Shown here one piece after another: positions 1 to 6,037 of a stretch of 7,945 bases of DNA. Source of the stretch: Nitrososphaerota archaeon (GTDB lineage Archaea; Thermoproteota; Nitrososphaeria; Nitrososphaerales; CADDZS01); NCBI GenBank assembly GCA_027886785.1, contig JAPCJV010000070.1, forward strand, positions 1 to 7,945, read 5' to 3'. Numbering within the stretch: position 1 is the stretch's first letter; the number at the start of each line of letters is the position of its first letter. The notes under the pieces were generated by a model, which searched no databases, was not told the DNA's origin, and saw only the letters and a program-made list of their open reading frames with translations. Position numbers and translations under genes: made by a program.

Positions 1-1056
1 CCCGATGTGGATAATCTTCACCCGCGAACCGATTGCTGCTGAAACTCCCACCACTGGAGGCACGAGATCTGGAGAATCGCCGAGATCGAGATCGAATCTT
101 TCTGGGGAAACCTCTCCATCGGCGCTTACAGATAGCCTGTCTCCTTTCTTTGTGAGCACCCCTCCGAATTTTCTAGCCAATGGAATCACTGCAGAGTCCG
201 ATTGGGGAAAGTGTTCGTCGTCTGCATTCGAAAGTGAGATCTCGCCTCTCGCTGCCAAAACTGCGCAGACAAGCGACGCCCCACTGCTCATATCTCCGGG
301 AACGGGGAATCCCTTTTTTCCCCGAACTTTCTGTTGACCGGCTATCTTAAACGCAGTGAATTCATGATCGCTTGACTCAAGGGCCTCTGCCCTAAAACCA
401 AACCAGGAAAGCACGGCGAGTGTTGCAAGGATGTACGGTTTCGATACCATTGTCTCCGGATTTTTGATGTGGAGTGTCGAGTCCTTGCGAGCTCTGGTGC
501 AGGCGATCAATAATGAAGAAACAAACTGCGAGGAAATCGACCCGTTCACTTCGCAGTCGCCGCCTTCGATTCCGCCTCCCTCAACCACTATGGGGAGTCT
601 TCCATCAGAGTTCAGCGCTTTACTTCTCACTCCCAGTTGGGTTAGAGAGTCGAAAATCACCTCCATGGGGCGCCGTCTCAAAGACGCGTCTCCTTCTATT
701 CTAACCTGCAGTCCGTCGGGAGTGAGGGCGGAAAACGGGATCAGGAAGCGCGCCGTAGTCCCGGAGGCTTGAGCGTTAACTGTTATCGTGGCCTTTTTGG
801 TCAGGGTGCCGGGGGTAACGACAATCGTGCCGTTATTTCGAGAAGAGATTTCAATTTGAGGCCCGAGCTTTTTGATGCAATTGATCGTCGCCCGAATATC
901 GTTGTTTGGATTCGTCCCGCAGCCTATCATCGAGGACCTACTCTGGGTTAGGGCGGAAGTAAACAGCGCCCGGTGCAGATAGCTTTTGCTCGGCGGCAGT
1001 CGGATCTCGCCTGAGAATTTTGCCGGGCGACCAGCGATCTTCAGTACCTTAACCAA
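1..1056 (-). CDS. aroA: EPSP synthase (3-phosphoshikimate 1-carboxyvinyltransferase), C-terminus cut by the window edge
   Basis: Transfers the enolpyruvyl group of PEP to shikimate-3-phosphate, the sixth step of chorismate synthesis, in the cytoplasm. The frame is open from a TTG at 1056 to base 1, giving 352 residues. EPSP synthases usually have about 425, so roughly 75 C-terminal residues lie outside, including the region of the late catalytic Glu/Arg/Lys residues. Family motifs appear in order: PPSKSYLHRA (residues 21-30), SGTTARFL (98-105, the GTxxR loop that binds PEP), GDASLRRRPM (122-131), SSQFVSSLLIA (175-185), PGDMSSGA (253-260) and DSPDLVPP (327-334), which holds the expected catalytic Asp330. 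An in-frame TGA at 1060-1062 and the lack of any ATG or GTG before the first motif make TTG 1056 the only reasonable start. The gene begins 8 bases after the shikimate kinase stop and is clearly cotranscribed. I see no frameshift. Confidence 0.95.
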   Translation of the reverse strand, partial: MVKVLKIAGRPAKFSGEIRLPPSKSYLHRALFTSALTQSRSSMIGCGTNPNNDIRATINCIKKLGPQIEISSRNNGTIVVTPGTLTKKATITVNAQASGTTARFLIPFSALTPDGLQVRIEGDASLRRRPMEVIFDSLTQLGVRSKALNSDGRLPIVVEGGGIEGGDCEVNGSISSQFVSSLLIACTRARKDSTLHIKNPETMVSKPYILATLAVLSWFGFRAEALESSDHEFTAFKIAGQQKVRGKKGFPVPGDMSSGASLVCAVLAARGEISLSNADDEHFPQSDSAVIPLARKFGGVLTKKGDRLSVSADGEVSPERFDLDLGDSPDLVPPVVGVSAAIGSRVKIIHIG

Positions 1057-1064
1057 AGTTCAAT

Positions 1065-1973
1065 TCAGCTTCCTACAATTTCCTTGGGCTGAACGGTTTT
1101 CGCAGAAATCACTTTGCGGGCCGGATTTTCTTCAATCCATCTCTGAGCGACTCGATTTGCAATCTTGGAAGAGCGGCAGAGGGCAGAGACTGCAGGCCCC
1201 TTTCCGGATATTCCAGAAGCACTCGCTCCCTCAGAGAGGGCAGAAAGTACAGGTCGAATGGAGTAGCTGAGAGCTACGCACTGAATTATGGAATTCAGCA
1301 GCATTGCCTGCGCAGTTTCACCCGAAGCGGCGAAACGGAAAGCCTCCTCGCTTTCTTTTCGGAACTTTCGGTATACGTTTCTGTCGATGCTGCTCGTGAA
1401 TTTTGTCCCCTGCGCGGGAACTAGAATTGCCGCATGGGACCCTATGTCTGGCGAAATTCTTACGTGCTCGAGCAAGCGGAACTTTAGATTATCTGAAAGT
1501 ACCATTCCGCCTAACAGACACGCAGCAGCGTCGTCAAAAGCTCCAGTGAGGGAGGCACCCGAAGCTATCGAAGCTTTACAGCTGATTTTCAGAATCTCCA
1601 ATGGCTGCATAACTTGACCTAGCATTTTCATCATTGCAGCCACAACGGCGACCGATATTGCGCTGGAGCTTTTCAGGCCTTGAGCAACGGGGATCTGCGA
1701 GTCGATCTTAACGAAGACTCCTTCCGAATCGGATAATTTCCTTCCAGCGCTCTTGAGAGAATAGTTCACGCATGTTTCAATCAAGTGATGGGGATCCGCG
1801 AAACCATTTGTAACCTGAATTTGCGAATGCAGATTCTTCTTCCCAGTCGTCAGTGTGACACTTACGGAACAGGGTATGTTAATCCCAATCGTTGCCCCTT
1901 TTCCTGTCGTCAAAGCACTTACAACGGAAACGGCGGAGTGCGTGGACCCGACCCCTGCTTTGTTTTGTTTCAA
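1065..1973 (-). CDS. aroK: Shikimate kinase, archaeal GHMP-kinase type
   Basis: Phosphorylates shikimate at the 3-hydroxyl using ATP, step five of the pathway. The protein has 302 residues, about the usual length for archaeal shikimate kinase, which belongs to the GHMP superfamily (homoserine and mevalonate kinases) and is not related to bacterial AroK/AroL. Visible evidence is an N-terminal TTGKGATIGI (22-31), the nucleotide-binding loop PVAQGLKSSSA (95-105), a glycine/Asp segment SLTGAFDDAAACLLGG (141-156) and the C-terminal GHMP motif SGISGKGPAVSAL (253-265). The start is TTG: its bases overlap the aroB stop as TTGA, which suggests coupled translation, and no ATG or GTG lies before the conserved N-terminus. 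Position between aroB and aroA fits the function. Homoserine kinase is the only real alternative, and the aro context makes it unlikely. Confidence 0.93.
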   Translation of the reverse strand: MKQNKAGVGSTHSAVSVVSALTTGKGATIGINIPCSVSVTLTTGKKNLHSQIQVTNGFADPHHLIETCVNYSLKSAGRKLSDSEGVFVKIDSQIPVAQGLKSSSAISVAVVAAMMKMLGQVMQPLEILKISCKASIASGASLTGAFDDAAACLLGGMVLSDNLKFRLLEHVRISPDIGSHAAILVPAQGTKFTSSIDRNVYRKFRKESEEAFRFAASGETAQAMLLNSIIQCVALSYSIRPVLSALSEGASASGISGKGPAVSALCRSSKIANRVAQRWIEENPARKVISAKTVQPKEIVGS

Positions 1974-3067
1974 CGGATTTGTGACAACGACTCCAAGAAA
2001 AGTTCTGAAGATACTGGCACCGTGTATTTTCCGTCCTCGCTTACGTGCATCTTTCCTATTTCTTCAGGGAGACTCATCTGAAGGGTACCTTCAGAGGTTT
2101 TCTTATCGAGACGAGCGAAGGAGAGAACCTTCTTCGTGTCAATCAAAGACTGGATTTTGAATCGAGTGCGAATTCTTGCGATCAACTCGACTTGCTTATT
2201 GTACTCGCTTTCCCGAAAGATTCCCATTTTTCTCGAAATCCAGCCTTCGCAAATCATTCCAAGGATCACCGATTTTCCATGGGACAGTTTGAAGTCGGAC
2301 GAAGCCTCCAAGGCGTGCCCGACAGTATGTCCGTAATTGAGTATCGCCCTCACGTTCTGCTCGAATTCATCTCGTTGTACAACTCCCATTTTGATTTTGC
2401 ATGTATCTTTGATCAACGGTTTTAGTTCCTCGATGACCGCCGGCTCACTTAGAGCGGAATCTAACTTTGAAAGGAGGTTCCTGTCAGCAATGATCGCAGA
2501 CTTTGCCATCTCTGCAACCCCGTTGATCAGTTCTCCAGCCGGGAGCGTGTCCAGCGTAGAAGTATCCATAAAAATTCCGGAAGGCTGATAGAAAGAGCCT
2601 AACTGATTCTTTCCCCAATCAGTGTCAACCCCCGTTTTTCCTCCTATGGAGCTGTCGACCATGGCGAGTAGGGTCGTAGGTACCTGAAAATACTTGAGAC
2701 CGCGTTTGAAAACCGAAGCCACAAAGCCGCCAAGATCCCCTACGACTCCTCCTCCAAGGGCAATCAAAACGGTTTTGCGATCGCAGCCGAACCTGCTCAT
2801 CTTTGCAGCTGTGTGGGATACGTTATCCAGCGTCTTATTGCGCTCTCCATGGGGGATTACGATCGTATGCGTGGGAGCGATCCCCGACAGGGTTTTCGAA
2901 AGTCTTTTCTCGTACAATCTAGCGACGCGGTCGTCAGTGATTATCGCGAAAGAGCTGGACGATCCTACTTCTGCCCTCGTAATCTCCTCCAGGAGCCGGG
3001 CTCCCAAGTATATGGAACAACGCTGAGAAGATCTCGGGAAGCTCAGATCAAGCGCGGCTTGCACCAT
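1970..3067 (-). CDS. aroB: 3-dehydroquinate synthase
   Basis: Converts DAHP to 3-dehydroquinate with NAD+ and a divalent metal, step two of the pathway. At 365 residues it is normal for classical AroB. The NAD-binding segment reads ALGGGVVGDLGGF (103-115) and is followed by PTTLLAMVDSSIGGKTGVD (130-148). By comparison with known AroB enzymes the metal ligands are Glu186 (in GVAEMAK), His247 (in NYGHTVGHALE) and His263 (in LSHGKS). The late DKK...G motif is at 321-327. So this organism uses the classical enzyme and not the alternative archaeal route through the dehydroquinate synthase II that starts from a different precursor. The ATG start lies 20 bases inside the end of the DAHP synthase gene, and the stop overlaps the TTG of aroK. 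No clear ribosome-binding site is visible, so translational coupling is likely. Confidence 0.96.
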   Translation of the reverse strand: MVQAALDLSFPRSSQRCSIYLGARLLEEITRAEVGSSSSFAIITDDRVARLYEKRLSKTLSGIAPTHTIVIPHGERNKTLDNVSHTAAKMSRFGCDRKTVLIALGGGVVGDLGGFVASVFKRGLKYFQVPTTLLAMVDSSIGGKTGVDTDWGKNQLGSFYQPSGIFMDTSTLDTLPAGELINGVAEMAKSAIIADRNLLSKLDSALSEPAVIEELKPLIKDTCKIKMGVVQRDEFEQNVRAILNYGHTVGHALEASSDFKLSHGKSVILGMICEGWISRKMGIFRESEYNKQVELIARIRTRFKIQSLIDTKKVLSFARLDKKTSEGTLQMSLPEEIGKMHVSEDGKYTVPVSSELFLESLSQIR

Positions 3068-4118
3068 TGGTTACATCGCTCGAAAAGGGACTGTCGCTCT
3101 CGCTAATTGTTTTGTGGATGAGATCTGAGATTCTTATGATCTTTTTCAGGTCTGCTGGTAAAACTGCCTGCGCCCCATCGCTCAAGGCGTCCTGGGGCCG
3201 GTCGTGGACTTCGATCATAAGGCCGTGCGCCCCCGACGCAATGGAAGCTCGCGCCATCGGCAAGACGAGATCTCGTCTCCCCGTGCCGTGACTTGGGTCT
3301 GCGATCACTGGGAAGGGCGTCTCCTTCCGGAGAACGGGAACTGCGTTCAGATCGAGGGTGAATCTCGTCTGATTTTTGAATCCCCCGCCCAGCGGCATGA
3401 TCCCCCGCTCGCAGAGCAAAATGTTCCGGTTTTCATTGGCGACGATCCTTTCTGCGAAGCTCAGATACTCGTCGATCTGAGCTGAGAATCCTCGCTTGAA
3501 TAAGATGGGCTTTCCAGTTTTTGCGGCGGCTTCTATTAGATCTTGGTTGAACATGTTTCTGGCCCCGATCTGAAGCACGTCCGTGTGCTTTGCAACGTTT
3601 TCGACGTCCACTTCGCTTCTGATCTCCGTAACCGTAGGCATGCCCAAGTCCTTGCCAACAGCCCGGAGATGCTCAAGTCCTTCATCGCCGAGACCCTGGA
3701 ACGAGTGTACCGAAGTTCTGGGTTTGAAGGCGCCGCCTCTCAAAATGTGCGCCCCGGCGTCCTTCACCTGCTTTCCGATGCGCATCAGCTGCTCGTAGCT
3801 TTCGATGGAGCATGGGCCCGCCATGTACACCGGCGGATTATCCCTCCCGATCTTCACGTCGCCTACTTTTACCACTACGTCCTTTGGAATGTAACTCCGG
3901 CTGATTAATCTGTACGGAACTTGAATGCGGATCGCATCGAGTACCCCGCCCATGGATTTGATCTGGTCGAAATCAATTTTCTTTTCGTCGCCGACAATTC
4001 CAATGACCGTCTGGTACTCTCCAGAGGACACATCGGGTTTTAATCCGGCAGCTTTGATCTTGTGAATGACCTCGTTTACCTGTTCTTTGGTCGCGGAGGT
4101 TTTCATTACGATGCTCAT
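3048..4118 (-). CDS. aroF: DAHP synthase, type I-beta with N-terminal regulatory (ferredoxin-like) domain
   Basis: Condenses PEP with erythrose-4-phosphate to DAHP, the entry step of aromatic biosynthesis. Residues 1 to about 75 resemble the small ferredoxin-like domain of Thermotoga maritima DAHP synthase (TVIGIVGDE at 37-45), which in that enzyme mediates inhibition by tyrosine and phenylalanine; feedback control here is inferred. The TIM-barrel follows: GPCSIE (101-106), LRGGAFKPRTS (126-136), IGARNMFNQDL (184-194), FKRGF (207-211), CERGI (236-240), DPSHGTG (274-280) and EVHDRPQDALSDGAQ (303-317). The expected metal ligands Cys103, His277, Glu303 and Asp314 are all present. After CERGI the usual RTFE-type sequence is replaced by MPLGGGFKNQTR, about four residues longer. 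The ATG at 4118 fits the family N-terminus (IVMK); a second ATG at 4106 is less likely. It is the first gene of the aro operon. Confidence 0.95.
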   Translation of the reverse strand: MSIVMKTSATKEQVNEVIHKIKAAGLKPDVSSGEYQTVIGIVGDEKKIDFDQIKSMGGVLDAIRIQVPYRLISRSYIPKDVVVKVGDVKIGRDNPPVYMAGPCSIESYEQLMRIGKQVKDAGAHILRGGAFKPRTSVHSFQGLGDEGLEHLRAVGKDLGMPTVTEIRSEVDVENVAKHTDVLQIGARNMFNQDLIEAAAKTGKPILFKRGFSAQIDEYLSFAERIVANENRNILLCERGIMPLGGGFKNQTRFTLDLNAVPVLRKETPFPVIADPSHGTGRRDLVLPMARASIASGAHGLMIEVHDRPQDALSDGAQAVLPADLKKIIRISDLIHKTISESDSPFSSDVTNGASRA

Positions 4119-4139
4119 AGAAAATTCAACCCTGAAGCG

Positions 4140-4153
4140 AAGAGAACTCTCTT
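4140..4153. promoter_or_regulatory. Perfect 14-base dyad upstream of the aro operon
   Basis: AAGAGA and TCTCTT flank a two-base centre, 22 to 35 bases before the DAHP synthase ATG. This symmetry suits a dimeric repressor site or a very small RNA hairpin in the leader. A dyad of this size could arise by chance in a 245-base gap, so a regulatory role is only a suggestion. Confidence 0.25.
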
Positions 4154-4288
4154 ATCGATGAAATCTTTGAAAATGGGGTTAGTCTTTGAGAGGAGATTGA
4201 CGGCAGACAGACGATACTACGTTCTACGGGAGGCCCAGTTGGGGCTTCAGATATTGGCAGGACATCACTTATGTTCACTCTATTTTGA

Positions 4289-4306
4289 AACCATCGTTCG
4301 ATAGTT
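4289..4306. promoter_or_regulatory. Imperfect 18-base dyad near the predicted aro transcription start
   Basis: The arms AACCATCG and CGATAGTT match at 7 of 8 positions around a central TT. The dyad lies just downstream of the TATA-like element at 4331-4339, where transcription of the aro operon would be expected to begin (about 4308). Archaeal repressors often bind at such positions, so this is a candidate operator. No regulator gene is recognisable next to it. Confidence 0.3.
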
Positions 4307-4322
4307 CCGATTCTTTAGGCGC

Positions 4323-4327
4323 AAAAA
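4323..4327 (-). terminator. Possible T-run terminator after the Mer-like gene
   Basis: Five Ts on the minus strand, 36 bases past the stop of the oxidoreductase gene. Archaeal termination often uses short T-runs without a hairpin. The run lies just downstream of the aro TATA-like element, so the two signals would overlap. Weak evidence. Confidence 0.25.
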
Positions 4328-4330
4328 TGC

Positions 4331-4345
4331 ATATTTTAACTTACT
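4331..4345 (-). promoter_or_regulatory. Candidate BRE/TATA promoter element of the aro operon
   Basis: On the minus strand AGTAAG (BRE-like) is followed directly by TTAAAATAT (TATA-like), the best such match in the 245-base gap before the DAHP synthase gene. Transcription would start near 4308, leaving a leader of about 190 bases, long for an archaeal mRNA. A weaker AT-rich element closer to the gene (4281-4287) cannot be excluded. Confidence 0.45.
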
Positions 4346-4363
4346 GGGCAAACCGCGTCTACA

Positions 4364-5389
4364 TCAAAGCTTGGGAAGGACTCTTCTCGCGATCAGCTCA
4401 ATACTCCGCATCGGCTTCGGGCCAAAGGGCTCGCAAAAAGCCAGTTGATTTACGTCGTGCTTGAGGTACTCTTTGCATTTTTCAACGCATTCCTCAGGGT
4501 TTCCGGAAACGGTTAGGAGATCAATCATTTTCTTTGTGACCAGTTTGGCGGCAGCGGGTTCATCTCCTGTCTCAATCAGTTCTGCGATCTGGTTTTTGGC
4601 TTTCAGATCGATGTCATGTTTCTCCGCTTTCTTATCATCCATCCATGCCACCAGGTACGCGCAGGTTATCGCCGCAGCTTTTCTCGCGCGCTGTTGATTC
4701 TCATCCAGGGAGATCACCACGGAATCCACGATTTCGATCTCCTTTCTTTTTCTGGAGGACAGCCCGATCCCGAGTAGGACATGATTCACGCTCTCTTCAG
4801 CATCTGTGGGCATTCGGTCCGTAAGAATGACCCCGTCGGCTATTTCTCCCGCCAGTCTCAATCCCTTCGGAGATTCACTTCCCACGTATATCGGAATCTT
4901 CTTGGGAGCTTTCGATAGCGAAACTCCGTCAATCACAAAGGCGTCAGTTCGAACGTCTACCTCCTTCCCCTGAAAGAGTTCCCGGATAGCTTCGATCGCT
5001 TCGCGCAGCTGCTCGATCACCCCTTTCCGTGAAATGATCCCGAACTTTGCGACGTTGTATCCCGAACCCAGTCCGATTCCCAGGATCGCCCTTTGAGTTC
5101 CAGATTTCTTTCCTCTGGACGCTAAATCCGAGAGCGCCATAAATGCAGAGGCAAGAGAAGCAGGATTCCGGGTGTAAAAGTTCACGATCGAGCTCCCCAA
5201 TTTTATTTTCTCAGTGGAAGCTGCAATAGTAGCTAAAGTCACTATGGGGTCGCTGTAGGGAGGCATCGGTCCACCGTCAGGTACCCAGATGTTGGAGTAC
5301 CCCAATTTTTCCCCTAAGATAGCGAGCTCTCTGCAGTAATTTACCGACCAATTCGGCTCAATGGAGATTCCAAAAGAAGGGTTTCCCAT
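4364..5389 (-). CDS. Mer-like, luciferase-fold F420-dependent oxidoreductase (LLM family)
   Basis: Belongs to the bacterial-luciferase-like family near methylenetetrahydromethanopterin reductase (Mer), cytoplasmic flavin or F420 enzymes with a TIM barrel. Numbered from the chosen start, an N-terminal FGISIEPN strand (6-13) is followed by YSNIWVPD (31-38), LGSSIVNFYTRNP (64-76), GIGLGSGYN (105-113) and the typical IPIYVGSESPKGLRLAGEIADGVIL (165-189). The last resembles the Mer segment with Gly-Pro-Lys and GEI.DGV. Total length is 341 residues, slightly longer than Mer. The true substrate cannot be read from sequence: a methylene-pterin reductase or another F420-dependent reductase are both possible. 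I prefer the ATG at 5389 over the TTG (5401) and GTG (5398) upstream, because GGTGA lies five bases before it. It starts five bases after the stop of the small membrane protein, suggesting cotranscription. No link to the downstream aro genes is evident. Confidence 0.85.
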   Translation of the reverse strand: MGNPSFGISIEPNWSVNYCRELAILGEKLGYSNIWVPDGGPMPPYSDPIVTLATIAASTEKIKLGSSIVNFYTRNPASLASAFMALSDLASRGKKSGTQRAILGIGLGSGYNVAKFGIISRKGVIEQLREAIEAIRELFQGKEVDVRTDAFVIDGVSLSKAPKKIPIYVGSESPKGLRLAGEIADGVILTDRMPTDAEESVNHVLLGIGLSSRKRKEIEIVDSVVISLDENQQRARKAAAITCAYLVAWMDDKKAEKHDIDLKAKNQIAELIETGDEPAAAKLVTKKMIDLLTVSGNPEECVEKCKEYLKHDVNQLAFCEPFGPKPMRSIELIARRVLPKL

Positions 5390-5394
5390 AAAGC

Positions 5395-5399
5395 TCACC
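5395..5399 (-). promoter_or_regulatory. Ribosome-binding site GGTGA that fixes the Mer-like start
   Basis: GGTGA followed by five bases and the ATG at 5389. It includes the TGA stop of the upstream membrane-protein gene. The same motif at the same spacing precedes the gene at 7355-7921, so it is a credible Shine-Dalgarno site, and it argues against the two upstream non-ATG starts. Confidence 0.7.
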
Positions 5400-5637
5400 A
5401 AAATCTTCTAGCGTCCGTAAACCACTCGATCCGCATCGCGAACGAGATCAAGATCATCATTGCACCAACGTAAGCCGGAAAAATGCCAAACCAGTATTGG
5501 GAATCATGAGGATTTTGCACTAACCCCGCTCCTATGGACCACCCTCCATAAATGATCAAGAAGGCTCCAAGGAAAATTAGTATGGTTTTCGTAAATTTGT
5601 AGAGTTGAGTTTTCTCGCGGGGCTCCAGAGGTCTCAA
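5395..5637 (-). CDS. Small two-helix membrane protein, unknown function
   Basis: 80 residues that I do not recognise as a named family. A charged N-terminus (RPLEPREK) precedes a hydrophobic segment at about 19-40 and a second at about 48-67, joined by a short polar loop (QNPHDSQ). The protein ends in a short tail IEWFTDARRFW. Two transmembrane helices with both ends on the same side are the obvious reading. The start must be TTG 5637: an in-frame TGA lies a few codons upstream and no ATG or GTG occurs before the first helix. A GGGAT-like site lies nearby. The stop is part of the ribosome-binding site of the Mer-like gene, so the two are probably translated from one mRNA. Confidence 0.72.
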   Translation of the reverse strand: MRPLEPREKTQLYKFTKTILIFLGAFLIIYGGWSIGAGLVQNPHDSQYWFGIFPAYVGAMMILISFAMRIEWFTDARRFW

Positions 5638-5733
5638 TTTTCTATCCCTTTTTCATTTAGGCGAGATTGCGGAGACGTTCCAGGTTCCTGAAAAGCTCGC
5701 AGTAAGACGGCACCTACAAAATAACAATGAGCG

Positions 5734-5744
5734 TTTAGCTTACT
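5734..5744 (-). promoter_or_regulatory. Possible promoter element before the 80-residue membrane protein
   Basis: AGTAAGCTAAA on the minus strand differs at one position from AGTAAGTTAAA, the BRE/TATA-like element before the aro operon. It sits in the 141-base gap (5638-5778) between the two small membrane-protein genes. Transcription would start near 5710, about 70 bases before the TTG. The TATA part is poor, so this is tentative. I see no gene in the rest of the gap. Confidence 0.25.
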
Positions 5745-5778
5745 CTTTAGAATTTTGTACGCTGGCCAAGACGTGTAC

Positions 5779-6027
5779 TTACTGAGGAGCTCTTTTTCGA
5801 TGATTTCTTTGATTGGTCTGTCCGGTAGTTTTCTTCCGCGATTTCAAGTCCACTTCTTGTTCCTCTTTGCGGTGTTGAATCGCCTTGCGTAAGATGAGGA
5901 TTCCAGCACCCAAGAATATGGCATCAGTTGCAAGTTCTGAAAGAGAAAGAGGCAAGTAGACCAAAAACAGGATCCCAAACAGGATCAGAAAAGCAGCAGC
6001 TATTATCTCAAGAATTACCCGGAACAA
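5779..6027 (-). CDS. Small two-helix membrane protein with basic C-terminal tail, unknown function
   Basis: 82 residues, family not recognised. A long hydrophobic stretch at about 4-28 (VILEIIAAAFLILFG and on) and a second at about 32-47 predict two membrane helices. Residues 47-82 form a very hydrophilic, mostly basic tail (RKAIQHRKEE, KSRKK, NHRKRAPQ) that could face the cytoplasm and touch nucleic acid, ribosomes or acidic lipid heads; that is inference. The TTG start at 6027 is forced by an in-frame TGA shortly upstream and the absence of other starts. It lies 10 bases after the hflX stop, with AGGT in the spacer as a possible ribosome-binding site, so it is probably cotranscribed with hflX. 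Low complexity and lack of family knowledge keep confidence moderate. Confidence 0.7.
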   Translation of the reverse strand: MFRVILEIIAAAFLILFGILFLVYLPLSLSELATDAIFLGAGILILRKAIQHRKEEQEVDLKSRKKTTGQTNQRNHRKRAPQ

Positions 6028-6037
6028 TTTGCGGGAC

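Noticed and set aside
431..772. Open frame of 113 codons on the plus strand
   Set aside because: It lies opposite the clear EPSP synthase frame, has low-complexity Ser/Pro-rich sequence and no recognisable motif.
1..1056. Possible broken or frameshifted EPSP synthase
   Set aside because: Translated from TTG 1056 the frame is open to the edge with all N-terminal and central motifs in order; it is cut only by the window.
3543..3908. Open frame of 121 codons on the plus strand
   Set aside because: Antisense to conserved DAHP synthase barrel motifs, with no ribosome-binding site or family resemblance.
4119..4363. Possible structured RNA, tRNA or 5S gene in the aro upstream gap
   Set aside because: No T-loop, acceptor pairing or 5S-like core could be found on either strand; only short dyads are present.
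5638..5778. Possible tRNA or small gene between the two membrane proteins
   Set aside because: No cloverleaf pairing and only a five-codon ATG frame ending in TAG; AGTAAG/CTTACT repeats are too short to mean more.
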